A stretch of 64,000 nucleotides of DNA from Paratinospora sagittata (Eukaryota; Streptophyta; Magnoliopsida; Ranunculales; Menispermaceae). The DNA lies in NCBI GenBank assembly GCA_035771175.1, contig JAYMFD010001271.1, positions 1,302,001 to 1,366,000 on the forward strand. The letters run 5' to 3'. The position numbers and the translations under genes were made by a program. Positions 25,512-38,000 of this stretch are shown one piece after another. Each line of letters starts with the position of its first letter. Within the stretch, counting starts at the first letter, position 1. The notes under the pieces were generated by a model, which saw nothing but the letters and a program-made list of their open reading frames with translations, searched no databases and was not told the DNA's origin.

Positions 25512-26690
25512 ACACTCGGACTTCCTATGCCCAGCCTGCCCACATTGAAAACATAAGAACGGAACCCTGGGCGCAAATGACCCAGTCTGAGATGTCGTCA
25601 CATAACTTCCTCGGCCTCTACCTCTGCCTCGGCCAGCAGTCTGTGGGAATGGGGGTCTCGGTGCACTCGATGCCTGAATAGGAATCGGAATAGGAGAGGA
25701 AACCACAGGTGAGGCCATCATACCAGTCTGAACCTGGGATGCCTTACTCTGAGCACCATTAGACTGTGCTCTTCCATAAAACTTTCTCTTCCTTTCCCAT
25801 CTTCCCTTCTTCCACGGAGTCTGGAACTGTCCCCCAGACTCTGCTTGTGAAGTCTGTTCACCTGGAGCTGCCCGTGTAGACATACCATCAACCCGCTCAG
25901 CCAACTCATACTGTTTGGCCCTCTGGACCACTGTGGTAAAATCAATCATCTTTGTCACAGACAAGGCCTATCGGATCGCAGGCCTTAGGTTCAAAGAAAA
26001 CCTCATAATCTTGTCACTCGGCGTCTGAACTAACCCAGGGGCATAAACTGCGAGCTGCCTAAATCTGAGCTCGTACTCCCTGACTGACATGGTGCCCTGT
26101 GCGAGATTCAAAAACTCGAGTTGTTTAGCCTGTCTCTCAGTCTCCGGAACGTAAGCCTGTAAGAACATCCGTTAGAAGGTGTCCTAGCTCTTCACTGCCC
26201 CCTGTGTATCCAACACTGAAAGCCACCAGTCCTCTGCATCACTCTTCAGTGTGTGAGCAGCACATAGGACCTGAGACTCCTCATCAAGCTCTAAGAAGCG
26301 ACTGATCTTCTCGACATTCTTCAGCCAATCTTCGGCCTTCTTCAAGTCAACCCCACCAGTGAATTCCTTAGGCTTTAGCTTCATGAACTTCTCTAGCAGT
26401 CTGATCCGCCGATCAGTGGGGTTCTCCACAACAATAGGAGCAGGTGTAGGCATAGGCTGAGGTATAGCCATTTGAGGTCCTGCTGTCCCTGCAGCTCCAC
26501 TAGCCTCGGCCCCACTAGTGCCCGCCTCCTGAGGTACTGTTTGAGGTGACTGTCGAGCAATAGCCTCAACTTGCTGCACTAACGCCTGTATCTGTGAAGT
26601 CTGTGCCTGAATGATCTTCTTCATCCTCCCTATCCGATCATCATCGGATGGCCCTGTGCGTGGCTGTCCCAATCTCTCGCACCTCCTCAT
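25512..26690 (-). pseudogene. gag: Ty3 gag region with three nonsense codons
   Basis: One frame covers Gag from a likely ATG at 26690 (MRRCERLGQPRTGPSDDD; the open frame itself extends to 26717) to the zinc knuckle. It includes a Retrotrans_gag-like stretch (KEFTGGVDLKKAEDWLKNVE, DAEDWWLSVL) and, after a proline- and GRG-rich linker, a perfect CX2CX4HX4C knuckle, [14 protein letters not shown], at 25512-25553. It is interrupted in frame by TAG at 26184-26186, TAA at 26172-26174 and TAG at 25968-25970. Gag would form the particle and bind element RNA; this copy cannot make a full product. The family normally has one long Gag-Pol frame, and here all pieces up to 24078 share that frame. Confidence 0.88.
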
Positions 26691-26903
26691 GACATTGAGA
26701 AGTAGAAATACGAGCAACCATCACACATTTAAAACATTAACAAAGCCTCATAACTACCCATATCATATAATACACGCAGAAAATATGATAGTAAGGCTTT
26801 TAAGTTAGTTCCTTTAATCTTTTTAATCACCTAAATCTCTCACCCAATTCATAGGACAAAGTCATCTAAGTTCAATACATAGACCAAACCTAGTAAAATC
26901 AGT

Positions 26904-26914
26904 CTCTGATACCA
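26904..26914 (-). other. Primer-binding site for initiator tRNA-Met
   Basis: The minus strand reads TGGTATCAGAG followed by AC, two bases inside the end of the 5' LTR (…GGTCGCCACA). TGGTATCAGAG is complementary to the 3' end of plant initiator tRNA-Met, the usual minus-strand primer of plant Ty3 and Copia elements. Confidence 0.88.
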
Positions 26915-26916
26915 AC

Positions 26917-28628
26917 TGTGGCGACCCCGCACCCCGGACCACCAACCCCGCAGGGAATAGCATGAGGAATGCCGGGGCGGGACGCCCGGCGTAGGCATCT
27001 CCGACCACTCCTCAACTCCCGTGAGGTGGTTGAGACCCTACGAGCCCTATCTCAACAACGACATAATATCAAAAGGTACTAAACAAAACTACCCACCGTA
27101 TTAATCATCAAAGACAAGAGATAATCCATAAAAATGAACCGTAAATAAAATTATAATCCCTACAGTTCATTAAAATTGACATACACATAAAGTCCAAAAT
27201 TGTGGGTACAAATAAAAACAGTCATATGCCTACATGATCTATCCAACAAGTCCCAACTCACCCATACTACAATGTGGTAAGTATTATAATTACATAATCC
27301 AAAATATAATACTTCTTAATTTAAAACACAGTTCAATCAAAATTCCTCTCAACTCACATCGAGGCTTTCTCTTGCAGGCAAGGCCCTCAAGATATAACTA
27401 TTCCTTTGCTCTTATTCGGGACAGAATGACCTGAAAGGGAAAAATGAGGGTGAGCCAACGGTGCCCAGTGAATAGAATTCAAATATGCTATCAATACTCA
27501 TCAATAAATGTCATGTATGCATGTCAATGTGTAACATGATTAAAAGCTCATAACATATAGATATCAAGCATTTATAATATGTTCTATGCAAGTAAAAACT
27601 TATCAATTTGGATCCACATTCCACATGCATTGGGTTATTAGTGCACTCTATTTCACCGTACCGTTGATCCCAATCATGTTTATTTTGGGTTACTAGTGCA
27701 CGTCTATTTCACCATACCGTTGACCCCAATCTCTTCCTTTCCTAAAACCCTCCTATGACAAGGTTAAGTCCCCCTATTAGCCAGATAGATGGGCCCAACC
27801 AAAGTCATAAGGTTTTCTCAAATCAATGCATCATTCAAAACATTAGAACACATTCATGCTTTCAACATACAATATATAAGTGATATGATGACATAAAAGA
27901 TATAATCATAAATGAAGTCTACTCACAACCAAGCCTCGCGAGAGTACTTAACCACACACGATCACCAAACCGAATCAACCAAATCAAGATCCTGAAACAT
28001 ACATCAATATCCTACCATACATCAATTTCTATGCTCAATCACATAGACATTACACATCAACCCCAAGTCAGCCCACATATAAACAATAGGCTTAAATCCC
28101 ATCTAATCCCATCATTCAACTCAAATCACATGACTTAGGCCTCTAATGCATAATTCTCATTCATAAACCATTTTACTAATCAAAAATACTGATTTTCAAT
28201 TCCTTAGGCATAAACATGCCCAAATTGGGTCACTTGATCACAAGTAGGCCTAACCCATGATATGGTCACAACCACCAAATCAGTAGCATAATCAACCCTA
28301 ATCATGCTTAATTAAACATAAGTTGCATCAATTCAATGATTCTAGGCCAAAAGCATCAAAAGCCCTAAAATATGAAATTTTTCATACATAGGCCATATTG
28401 TCGATTTACACTAGGTCACCATGTTCAGCCAAGTATATCACTGATTTTGCATCATGGGTTCATCAACAATGGCAACTAGGTCAACATAGTTGACATGCAA
28501 GCTATTTGGAAAGGTCTAAGTTCATATTCTAAATTTAGGTCTAATAAAAGCAACCCTACCAACTCTTCATTTACTATTCTATTCCGATGTATCAATATAC
28601 CAACAGAAATATGTAATCACAAAATCAA
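26917..28628 (-). repeat. Truncated 5' LTR (right copy), ~1.7 kb
   Basis: Aligns with the first ~1.71 kb (plus orientation) of the left LTR, from TGTGGCGACCCC to CACAAAATCAAC, then stops. The distal ~1.3 kb, which in element sense is the LTR start including the promoter side, is gone. By eye about 50 substitutions or short indels separate the two LTRs over the shared length, roughly 3%. At 28629 the sequence changes directly to array DNA. Confidence 0.9.
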
Positions 28629-28718
28629 CTCATGTCTTCGTTCCCACTTATTCTTGTTTTCTTGTGCAAGTAATTTTCGCCCTTGATCAGTGGAACGCGA
28701 TACACTGAATTTCCTTTG

Positions 28719-30597
28719 TCATACATGTCCCCTAAGGAATTTCACAATTGTTTTTGCTTGTGGGACCACCTCACCTAGCTTCTTCATGTCTTTAATAATC
28801 TTTGTGAATCGTGTTATGGCTTCTGAGATGTCTTCGTCCTCACTAATTCTGAAGGAATCATAGGATTCCTGCAGCTTTGTCAACTTTGATTCTTTTACTA
28901 GCTTTGTATCTTCATGAGAAACTTCTACCTTATCCCATTTCTCCTTGGCAGTGTCGCAGGCACTGGGTCTGTTGAATTCATTAATCGAAAGACTACAGAA
29001 AATCATGTTTATGATACCTTGTCATTTAATTGCTTTAACTTCTTTTCTCCGGGTAGCCATAAATTCTTTCCCTTCGGCACAATTACACCATTTTCAACCT
29101 TTGTGGCTGCAGAATAACCATTTCTTACAAATTTCCAAACATCAGAATCAAGGGATCTCATAATGTATCTTATTCTTATTTTTCATGCAAGCAATTTCCC
29201 CCCTTGAACCGTGGAGGGTGATTCATAGAATTTCCTTCATTACACATGTCCCCCAAGGAATTTCCCAATTGTTTTTCCTTGTGCGAGCACCTCACCCAGC
29301 TTCTTCATCTTTTTAAAAATCTTGGTAAAGCCTGTAATTGCTTCTGAGATTTCCACATTCTCACTAATTCTGAAGGCATCATAGGATTCCTCTAGCTTTC
29401 TCATCATTGCTTCCTTTACTTGCTTTTTGTCTTCATGAGTAACTTTTAGGTTATCCCGTTTCCCCTTGGCAGTGTCGCAGGCACTGGGTCTATTGAATTC
29501 ATCAATCGAAAGACTACAAAAAAGCATGTTTATGATACCTTATCATTTAATTGCTCTAACTTTTTTTCTCTGGGTAGACATATATTCTTTTCCTTCGGCA
29601 CAATTACACCATTTTCAACCTTTGTGGGTGCAGAATAGCCATTTCTTACACTTTTCCAAACATCAGAATAATGGGATCTCATAATGTATCTTATTCTTAT
29701 TTTTCATGCATGTAATTTTCGCCCTTAAAAATTGGAACGCGATACACAAAATTTTCTTCATCATACATGTCCCTTAAGGAATTTCGCAATTGTTTTTGCT
29801 TTTGGGACCACCTCACCCAGGTTCTTCATCTCTTTAACAACATTTGTGAATCGTGTTATGGCTTCTGATATGTCTTTGTTCTCACGAATTCTAATGGAAT
29901 CATAGGATTCCATCAGCTTTGTCAACTTTATTTCCTTTACTTGCTTTGTATCTTCATGAGTTACTTCTACGTTATCCCATTTCTCCTTGGCAGTGTCACA
30001 GGCTTTGGGTCTACTGAATTCAGTAATCGAAAGACTACAGAAAACCATGTTTATGATACCTTGTCATTTCATTGCTCTAACTTCTTTTTTCCTGGTAGCC
30101 ATAAATTCTTTCCCTTCGGCAGAATTACACCATTTTTTGCCTTCGGCACAATTACACCATTTTCAACCTTTGTTGGTGCAGAATAGCCATTTCTTTCAAT
30201 ATCCCACACATCAGAATCATGAGATCTTAAAGAGTATCTTATTCTTGTTTTTCAGTTCAAGTAATTTTCGCCTGTGAACAGTGGAGGGGGATTCATAAAA
30301 TTTCTTTCATCATACATGTCCCTTAAGGAATTTCCCAATTGTTTTTGCTTGTGGGAGCACCTCACCCAGCTTCTTCATCTCTTTAATAATCTTGGTAAAA
30401 CGTGTTATGGCTTCTGAGATTTCCACGTTCTCACTAATTCTAAAAGCATCAGAGGATTCCTCCAGCTTTGTCAACTTTGTTTCCTTTACATGTTTTGTGC
30501 ATTCATGAGCAACTTCTAGCTTATCCGATTTCTCCTTGGCAGTGTCGCAAGCACTGGGTCTGTTGAATTCATTAATCGAAAGACTACAAAAGCGCAT
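28719..30597 (-). pseudogene. Run of four Gag UBN2-like halves (28719, 29240, 29761, 30310)
   Basis: Four consecutive 95-residue second halves, at 28719-29006, 29240-29527, 29761-30048 and 30310-30597. Spacings are 521, 521 and 549 bp. The 521-bp units carry a one-base-shorter TTTTTCATGCAAG variant, and the 549-bp unit has a 28-bp local duplication at about 30112-30145 (CTTCGGC.AATTACACCATTTT twice). The core EFNRPSACDTAKEKWD and its variants stay recognisable in all four. Confidence 0.75.
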
Positions 30598-32367
30598 GTT
30601 TATAATACCTTGTCATTTAATTGCTCTAACTTTTTTTCTCCTGGTTGCCATACATTTTTTTCCTTCGGCACAATTACATCATTTTCAACCTTTGTGGGTA
30701 CAAAATAGCCATTTCTAACAATATCCGAAACATCAGAATCATGGGATCTCATAAAGTATCTTATTCTTATTTTTTAGTGCAAGTAATTTCCGCCATTGAA
30801 TAGTGGAGGGTGATTCAATGAATTTCCTTCGTCATACATGTCTCCTAAGGAATTTCGTAATTGTTTTTACTTCTGGGAACATTTCACCCAGCTTCTTCAT
30901 CTCTTTAATAATCTTGGTAAAGCGTGTTATGGCTTCTGAGATTTCCACGTTCTCACTAATTCTAAAGGCATCATAGGATTCCTCCAGCATTGTCAACTTT
31001 GTTTACTTAACTTGTTTTCTGTCTTCATGAGTAACTTTTAGGTTATTTTGCTTTTCCTTGGCAGTGTCGCAGGCACTGGGTTTGTTGAATTCATTAATCG
31101 AAAGACTACAGAAAGGCATGTTTATGATACCTTGTCATTTAATTGCTCTAACTTCTTTTCCACGGGTAGCCATACATTCTTTGCTTTCGGCACAATTATA
31201 CCATTTTCAACCTTTGTGGGTGTAGAATAAGCATTTCTTACAATATCCCAAATATCATAATCATAGGATCTCATAAAGTATCTTATTCTAGTTTTCCAGT
31301 GCAAGAAATTTTCGCCCTTAGACTATGTAACGCGATACACAAAATTTCCTTCATCATACATGTCCCCTAAGGAATTTGCCAAATGTTTTTGCTTGTGGGA
31401 GCACGTCGCCCAACTTCTTCATTTCTTTAATAGTCTTGGTAAAGCGTGTTATGGATTCTGAGATTTCCACGTTCCCACTAAATTTGTCAACTTTTTTTCC
31501 TTTACATGCTTTGTGTCTTCATGAGTAACTTTTAAGTTATTCCGTTTCTCCTTGGCTGTGTCGTAAGCACTGGGTTTGTTGAATTCATCAATCGAAAGAC
31601 TACAAAAAGCATGTTTATGATACCTTATCATTTAATTGCTCTAACTTATTTTCTCCTGGTAAACATAAATTCTTTGCCTTCGGCACAATTACACCATTTT
31701 CAACCTTTGTGGGTGCAGAATAGCCATTTCTTACAATATCTCAAACATCAGACTCTTTGGTTCCCATGAAGTATCTTATTCTTGTTTTCCAGTGCAAGTA
31801 ATTTTTGCCCTTAAACAATGGAACGAGATACACAAAATTTCCTTCATCATACATGTCCCCTAAGAAATTTTGCAATTGTTTTGTCTTGTGGTACCACCTC
31901 ACCCAACTTCTTCATCTCTTTAATAATCTTTGTGAATCGTGTTATGCATCCGAGATGTCTTCGTTCTCACTAATTCTAAAGGAATCATAGGATTCCTTCA
32001 GCTTTGTCAACTTTGTTTCCTTTACTTGCTTGGTATCTTCCTGAGTAACTTCTACGTTATCCCATTTCTCCTTGGCAGTGTCGCGGGCTTTGGGTCTGTT
32101 GAATTCATTAATCAAAAGACTACAGAAAACCATGTTTATGATACCTTGTCATTTAATTGCTCTAACTTCTTTTCTACGGGTAGCCATACATTCTTTGCTT
32201 TCGGCACAATTACACCATTTTCAACCTTTGTGGGTGCAAAATAGTCATTTCTTACAATATCCCAAATATCAGAATCATGGGATCTCATAAAGTATCTTAT
32301 TCTTATTTTCTAGTGCAAGTAATTTCCGCCCTTACACAGTGTAACGCGATACACAAAATTTCCTTCA

Positions 32368-32766
32368 TCATACATGTTCCCTAAGGAATTTCCCAATTTT
32401 TTTTGCTTGTGGGAGCACCACGCCTAACTTCTTCATTTCTTTAATAATATTGGTAAAGCGTGTTATGGATTCTGAGATTTCCACGTTCCCACTAATTCTG
32501 AAGTCATCATAGGCTTCTTCCAGCTTTGTAAACTTTGTTTCCTTTACGTACTTTGTATCTTCATGTGTAACTTCTATATTATCCAATTTCTCCTTGGCAG
32601 TGTCGCAGGCACTGGGTCTGTTGAATTCATTAATCGAAAGACTACAGAAAAACATGTTTAACTGGTCTAACTTCTTTTCTCCGGGTAGCCATAAATTATT
32701 TCCTTTCGGCACAATTACACCATTTTCAACCTTTGTGGGTGCAGAATAGCCATTTCTTACAATATC
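32368..32766 (-). pseudogene. Gag monomer with both halves restored to one frame
   Basis: A 17-bp deletion removes the usual frameshift region (the plus strand reads AACATGTTTAACTGG where most copies have ATGTTTATGATACCTTGTCA). One open frame therefore runs from the C-terminal part of the DUF4219-like segment (VIVPKGNNLWLPGEKKLDQL) directly into the UBN2 core (FFCSLSINEFNRPSACDTAK) and on to GKFLREHV. The frame is closed upstream by a TGA at about the position of the conserved Trp in WDIV, so it is still incomplete: ~130 open codons. The restoration looks like chance deletion, because it also removes conserved codons. Confidence 0.72.
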
Positions 32767-33915
32767 TCAAACATCAGAATCATGGGATCTCATAATGTAT
32801 CTTATTCTTATTTTTCCTGCAAGTAATTTCCGCCCTTGAACAGTGGAGGGCGATTCATAGAATTTCGTTCATTATACATGTCCCTTAAGGAATTTTCCAT
32901 TTGTTTTTCCTTGTGGGTGCACCTCACCCAGCTTTTTCGTCTCTATAATAATCTTGGTAAAGCGTGTTATGGCTTCTGAGATTTCCACGTTCTCACTAAT
33001 TCTGAAGGCATCAAAGGATTCCTTCAGCTTTGTCAACTTTGTTTCCTTTACTTGCTTTGTGTCTTCATGAGCAACTTTTAGGTTATTCCGTTTCTCCTTG
33101 GCTGTGTCGTAGGCACTGGGTTTGTTGAATTCATCAATCGAAAGACTAGAAAAAAGAAAGTTTATGATACCTTATCATTTAATTGCTCTAACTTCTTTTC
33201 TCCTAGTAAACATAAATTATTTGCCTTCGGCACAATTACACCATTTTCGACCTTTGTGGGTGCAGAATAATCATTTCTTACAATATCCCAAACATCAGAC
33301 TCCTGGGATCTCATGAAGTATCTTATTCTTGTTGTTTAGTCTAAGTAATTTTTTCCCTTAAACAGTGTAACACGATACACAAAATTTCCTCCATCATACA
33401 TGTCCCCTAAGGAATTTTGCAATTATCTTTACTTGTCTGACCACCTCACCCAGCTTCTTCATCTAATTAATAATCTTGGTAAAGCGTGTTATGGCTTTTG
33501 AGATTTCCACGTTCTCACTAATTTTGATGGCATCATAGGATTCCTTCAGCTTTGTCAACTTTGTTTCCTTTACTTGCTTTGTGTCTTCATGAGTAACTTT
33601 TAGGTTATTCCGTTTCTCCTTGGCTGTGTCGTAGGCACTGGGTCTGTTGAATTCATCGATCGAAACACTACAAAAAAGTATGTTTATGATACCTTATCAT
33701 TTAATTGCTCAAACTACTTTTCTTCTGGTAAACATAAATTCTTTGCCTTCGGCACAATTACACCATTTTCAACCTTTGTGGGTGCAGAATAGCCATTTCT
33801 TACAATATCCCAAACATCATAATCATGGGATCTCATAAAGTATCTTATACTTGTTTTCCAGTGCAAGTATTTTTTGACATTAAACAGTGTAACACGATAC
33901 ACAGAACTTGCTTCA

Positions 33916-34203
33916 TTAGACATGTCCCCTAAGGAATTTTCCAATTCTTTTTCCTTGTGGGAGCACCTCACCCAGCTTCTTCATCTCTTTAATAATCTTG
34001 GTAAAGCGTGTTATGGCTTTTGAGATTTCCACGTTCCCACTAATTCTGAACTCATCATAGGCTTGATCCAGCTTTGTCAACTTTGTTTCCTTTACTTGCT
34101 TTGTATCTTCATGTGTAACTTCTACGTTATCCCATTTCTCCTTGGCAGTGTCGCAGGCACTAGGTCTGTTGAATTCATTAATCGACAGACTACAGAAAAA
34201 CAT
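33916..34203 (-). pseudogene. Gag UBN2-like half
   Basis: A well-preserved 95-residue second half: FFCSLSINEFNRPSACDTAK, EKWDNVEVTHEDTKQVKETK, then ISKAITRFTKIIKEMKKLGE. It represents a subtype in which the YDAFRISEN motif becomes YDEFRISGN or similar (also in 32368-32712 and 34941-35228). Confidence 0.65.
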
Positions 34204-35099
34204 GTTTATGATACCTTGTCATTTAATTGATCTAACTTCTTTTCCACGGGTAGCCATACATTCTTTGCTTTTGGCACAATTACACCACTTTCAACCTTTG
34301 TGGGTGCAGAATAGCCATTTCCTACAATATCCCAAACATGAGAATCATGGGATCTCATAAATTATCTCATTCTTATTTTTCATGCAAGTAATTTCCGCCC
34401 TTGAACAGTGGATGGTGATTCATAGAATTTCCTTCATCATACACGTCCCCTAAGGAATTTTCGAATTGTTTTTGCTTGTGGGAGCACCTCACCTAGCATC
34501 TTCATCTCTTTAATAATCTTGGTATAGCGTGTTATGGCTTCTGAGATTTCCACATTCTCACTAATTCAGAAGGCATCATATGATTCCTCCTGCTTTGTCA
34601 ACTTTGTATACTTTACTTGCTTTATTTCTTCATGAGTAACTTTTCGGTTATCACGTTTTTCCTAGGCAGTGTCTCAGGCACTGGGTCTGTTGAACTCATT
34701 AATCGAAAGACTACAAAAAAACATGTTTATGATACCTTATCATTTAATTGCTCTAATTTCTTTTCTCCTAGTAAACACAATTTCTTTGCCTTCGGCACAA
34801 TTACACCATTTTCAAACTTTGTCGGTGCAATATGCCAAACATCAGACTCCTGGGATCTCATGAAGTATCTTATTCTTGTTTTCCAGTGCAAGTAAATTTC
34901 GCCCTTAAACAGTGTAACGCGATACACAGAATTTCTTTCATCATACATGTCTCCTGAGGAATTTCTCAATTGTTTGTGCTTGTAGGAGCACCTCACCCAG
35001 GTTCTTCATCGCTTTAATAATCCTGGTAAAGCGTGTTATGGCTTCTGAGATTGCCATGTTCCCACTAATTCTGAAGTCATCATAGGCTTCCTCTAGCTT

Positions 35100-38000
35100 T
35101 GTCAACTTTGTTTCCTTTACTTGCTTTGTATCTTCATGTGTAACTTCTACGATATCCCATTTCTCCTTGGCAATGTCGCAGGCACAGGGTCTGTTGAATT
35201 CATTAATCAAAAGACTACAGAAAAGCATGTTTATGATACCTTTTCATTTAATTGCTCTAACTTCTTTTCTGCTGGTAGCCAAACATTCTTTGCTTTTGGC
35301 ACAATTACACCATTTTCAACCTTTGTGGGTGTTGAATAGCCATTTCTTACAATATCCTAGACATCAAAATCATGGGATCTCATAAAGTATCTCATTCTTG
35401 TTTTCCAGTGCGAGTAATTTTCGCCCTTAAACAGTGAAACTTGATACACAGAATATCCTGCATCATACATGTCCCTGAGGAATTTCTCAATTGTTTTTTG
35501 CTTGTGGGAGCACCTCACCCAGCTTTTTCATCTCTTTAATAATCTTGGTAAAACGTGTTATGGCTTCTGGGATTTCCACGTTCCCATTAATTCTTAAGTC
35601 ATCATAGGCTTCCTCCAACTTTGTCAACTTGGTTTCATTTACTTGCTTTATATCTTCAAGTGTAACTTATACGTTATCCCATTTCTCCTTGGCAGTGTCG
35701 CAGGTATTGGGTCTATTGAATTCAGTAATCGAAAGACTACAAAAAAGCATGTTTATGATACCTTGTCATTTAATTGCTCTAAGTTCTTTTCTACGGATAG
35801 CCATACATTCTTTGCTTTGGGCACAATTACACCATTTTCAACCTTTGTGGGTGTAGAATAACCATTTTTGACAATAACCAAAACATCAGAATCATAGGAT
35901 CTCATAAAGTATCTTACTCTTGTTCTTCTCTGCAAGTAATTTCCGCCCTTTATCAGTGGAGGGCGATTCATAGAATTTCCTTCATCATACATGTACCCTA
36001 AGGAATTTCTCATTTGTTTTTGCTTGTGGGAGCACCTCACCCAGCTTCCTCATCTCTTTAATAATCTTGGTAAAACGTGTTATGGCTTTTGAAAGTTTCA
36101 CGTTCTCACTAATTCTAAAGGCATCATAGGATTCCTCCAGCTTTGTAAACTTTATTTCCTTTACTTGCTTTGTGTCTTCATGAGTAACTTTTAGGTTGTC
36201 CCATTTCTCCTTGGCAGTGTCGCAAGCACTGGGTCAATCGAAAGACTACAGAAAAGCATGTTTATGAAACCTTGTCATTTAATTGCTCTAACTTCTTTTC
36301 TCCTGGTAGCCATAAATTCTTTGGCTTCGGCATAATTACACCATTTTCAACCTTTGTGGGTGCAAAATAGTCATTTCTTACAATATCCCAAACATCAGAC
36401 TCATGAGATCTCATGAAGTATCTTATTTTTGTTTTCCAGTGCAAGTAATTTTTGCCCTTAAACAGTGTAATGCGATGCACAGAATTTCCTTCACCATACA
36501 TGTCCCATAAGGAATTCCCCAATTGTTTTTGCTTATCGAACAACCACACCCAGCTTCTTCATCTCTTTAATAATCTTTGTGAAGCGTTTTATAGCATCTG
36601 AGATGTCTTCGTTCTCACTAATTCTAAAGGAATCATAGGAGTCCTCCAACTTTGTCGACTTTGTTTCCTTTACTTGCTTTGTATCTTCATGAGTAACTTG
36701 TAGGTTCTCCATTTTTCCTTGGCAGTGTCGCAGGCACTGGGTCTGCTGAATTCATTAATAGAAAGACTACAGAAAACCATGTTTATGATTCCCTGTCGTT
36801 TAATTTCTCTGACTACTTTTATAGAAAAACATGTTTATGATACCTTGTCATTTAATTGCTCTAACATCTTCTCTACGGGTAGCCATACGCTATTTGCTTT
36901 TGGCACAATTACACCATTTTCAACCTTTGGGGGTGCAGAATAGCCATTTCTTACAATATCCCAAACATCAGAATCATGGGATCTCATAAAGTATCTTCTC
37001 CTTGTTTTTCAGTGCAAGTAATTTCCGCCCTTAAACTGTGGAAGGCGATTCATAGAACTTCTTTCATCATACATGTCCCCTAAGGAATTTCCCAATTTTT
37101 TTTGCTTGTGGGAGCACCTCACCTAGCTTCTTCATCTTTATAATAATGTTGGTAAATCGTGTTATGGCTTTTGAGATTTCCACATTCTCACTAATTCTGA
37201 AGGCAACATAGGGTTCCTATAGCTTTCTCAACTTTGTTTACTTTCCTTGCTTTATGTCTTCATGATTAACTTTTAGGTTATCCCATTTTTCCTTGGCAGT
37301 GTCGCAGGCACTGGGTCCGTTGAATTCATTTATCGAAAGACTACAGAAAAGTATGTTTATGGTACCTTGTCATTTAATTGCTCTAACTTCTTTTCTCCGG
37401 GTAGCCATACATTCTTTGCCTTCGGCACAATTACACCATTTTCACTGTTTGTCGGTGCAGAATAGCCATTTGTTATAATATCCCAAACATCAGAATCTTG
37501 GGATCTCATGAAGTATCTTATTCTTGTTTTCCAGTGCAAGTAATTTCAACCCTTAAATAGTGGAACGCGATACACAGACTTTCCTTCATCATACATGTCC
37601 CCTAAGGAATTTCCCAATTATTTTTGCTAGTGAAAGCACCTCACCCAGCTGCTTCATCTCTTTAATAATCTATGCGAAACGTGTTATGGCATCTGAGATG
37701 TCTTCGTTCTCACTAATTCTTAAGGTATCATAACATTCCTCTAGCTTTGTCAACTTTGTTTCATTTCTTGCTTTGTGTCTTCATGAGTAACTTCTAGGTT
37801 ATCCCATTTCTCCTTGGCAGTGTTGCAGGCACTGCGTCTATTGAATTTATTAATCGAAAGACTACAGAAAAACATGTTTATGATACCTTGTTATTTAAGT
37901 GCACTTACTTCTTTCTCCGGGTAGCCATACTTTCTTTGCGTTCGGCACAATTACACCCTTTTCAACTTTTGTGGGTGCAGTATAACCATTTCTTAAAATA

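Larger units (their letters stand above)
18956..28628 (-). mobile_element. Degenerate Ty3/Gypsy chromovirus (Tekay/Del type), 5' LTR truncated
   Basis: The element is read on the minus strand. In order from high to low coordinates it has a truncated 5' LTR, an initiator tRNA-Met primer-binding site, gag with a CCHC knuckle, protease, reverse transcriptase, RNase H, integrase with HHCC and DDE residues, a C-terminal chromodomain-like segment, a polypurine-type tract and a complete 3' LTR. The domain order RT-RNaseH-INT and the chromodomain put it in Ty3/Gypsy chromoviruses. The long LTR starting TGTGACGCCCCGAAAAT and the integrase sequence style favour the Tekay/Del clade. At least four in-frame stops and one frameshift make it non-autonomous. 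It interrupts an array monomer right after GTGTCGCAGGC. Confidence 0.93.

Noticed and set aside
22441..25681. Several plus-strand frames of 64-139 residues opposite gag-pol
   Set aside because: They are antisense to well-supported protease, RT and integrase codons and have no recognisable domains.
8387..28628. The LTR remnant at 8387-9927 as the missing piece of the truncated right LTR
   Set aside because: In LTR coordinates the remnant begins about 390 bp before the right LTR stops, so they overlap. It also differs in minisatellite copy number and small deletions, so they are not two halves of one LTR.
18956..28628. Ty3 element as a potentially active autonomous copy
   Set aside because: It has at least four in-frame stops, one frameshift and a 5' LTR lacking about 1.3 kb on its promoter side.
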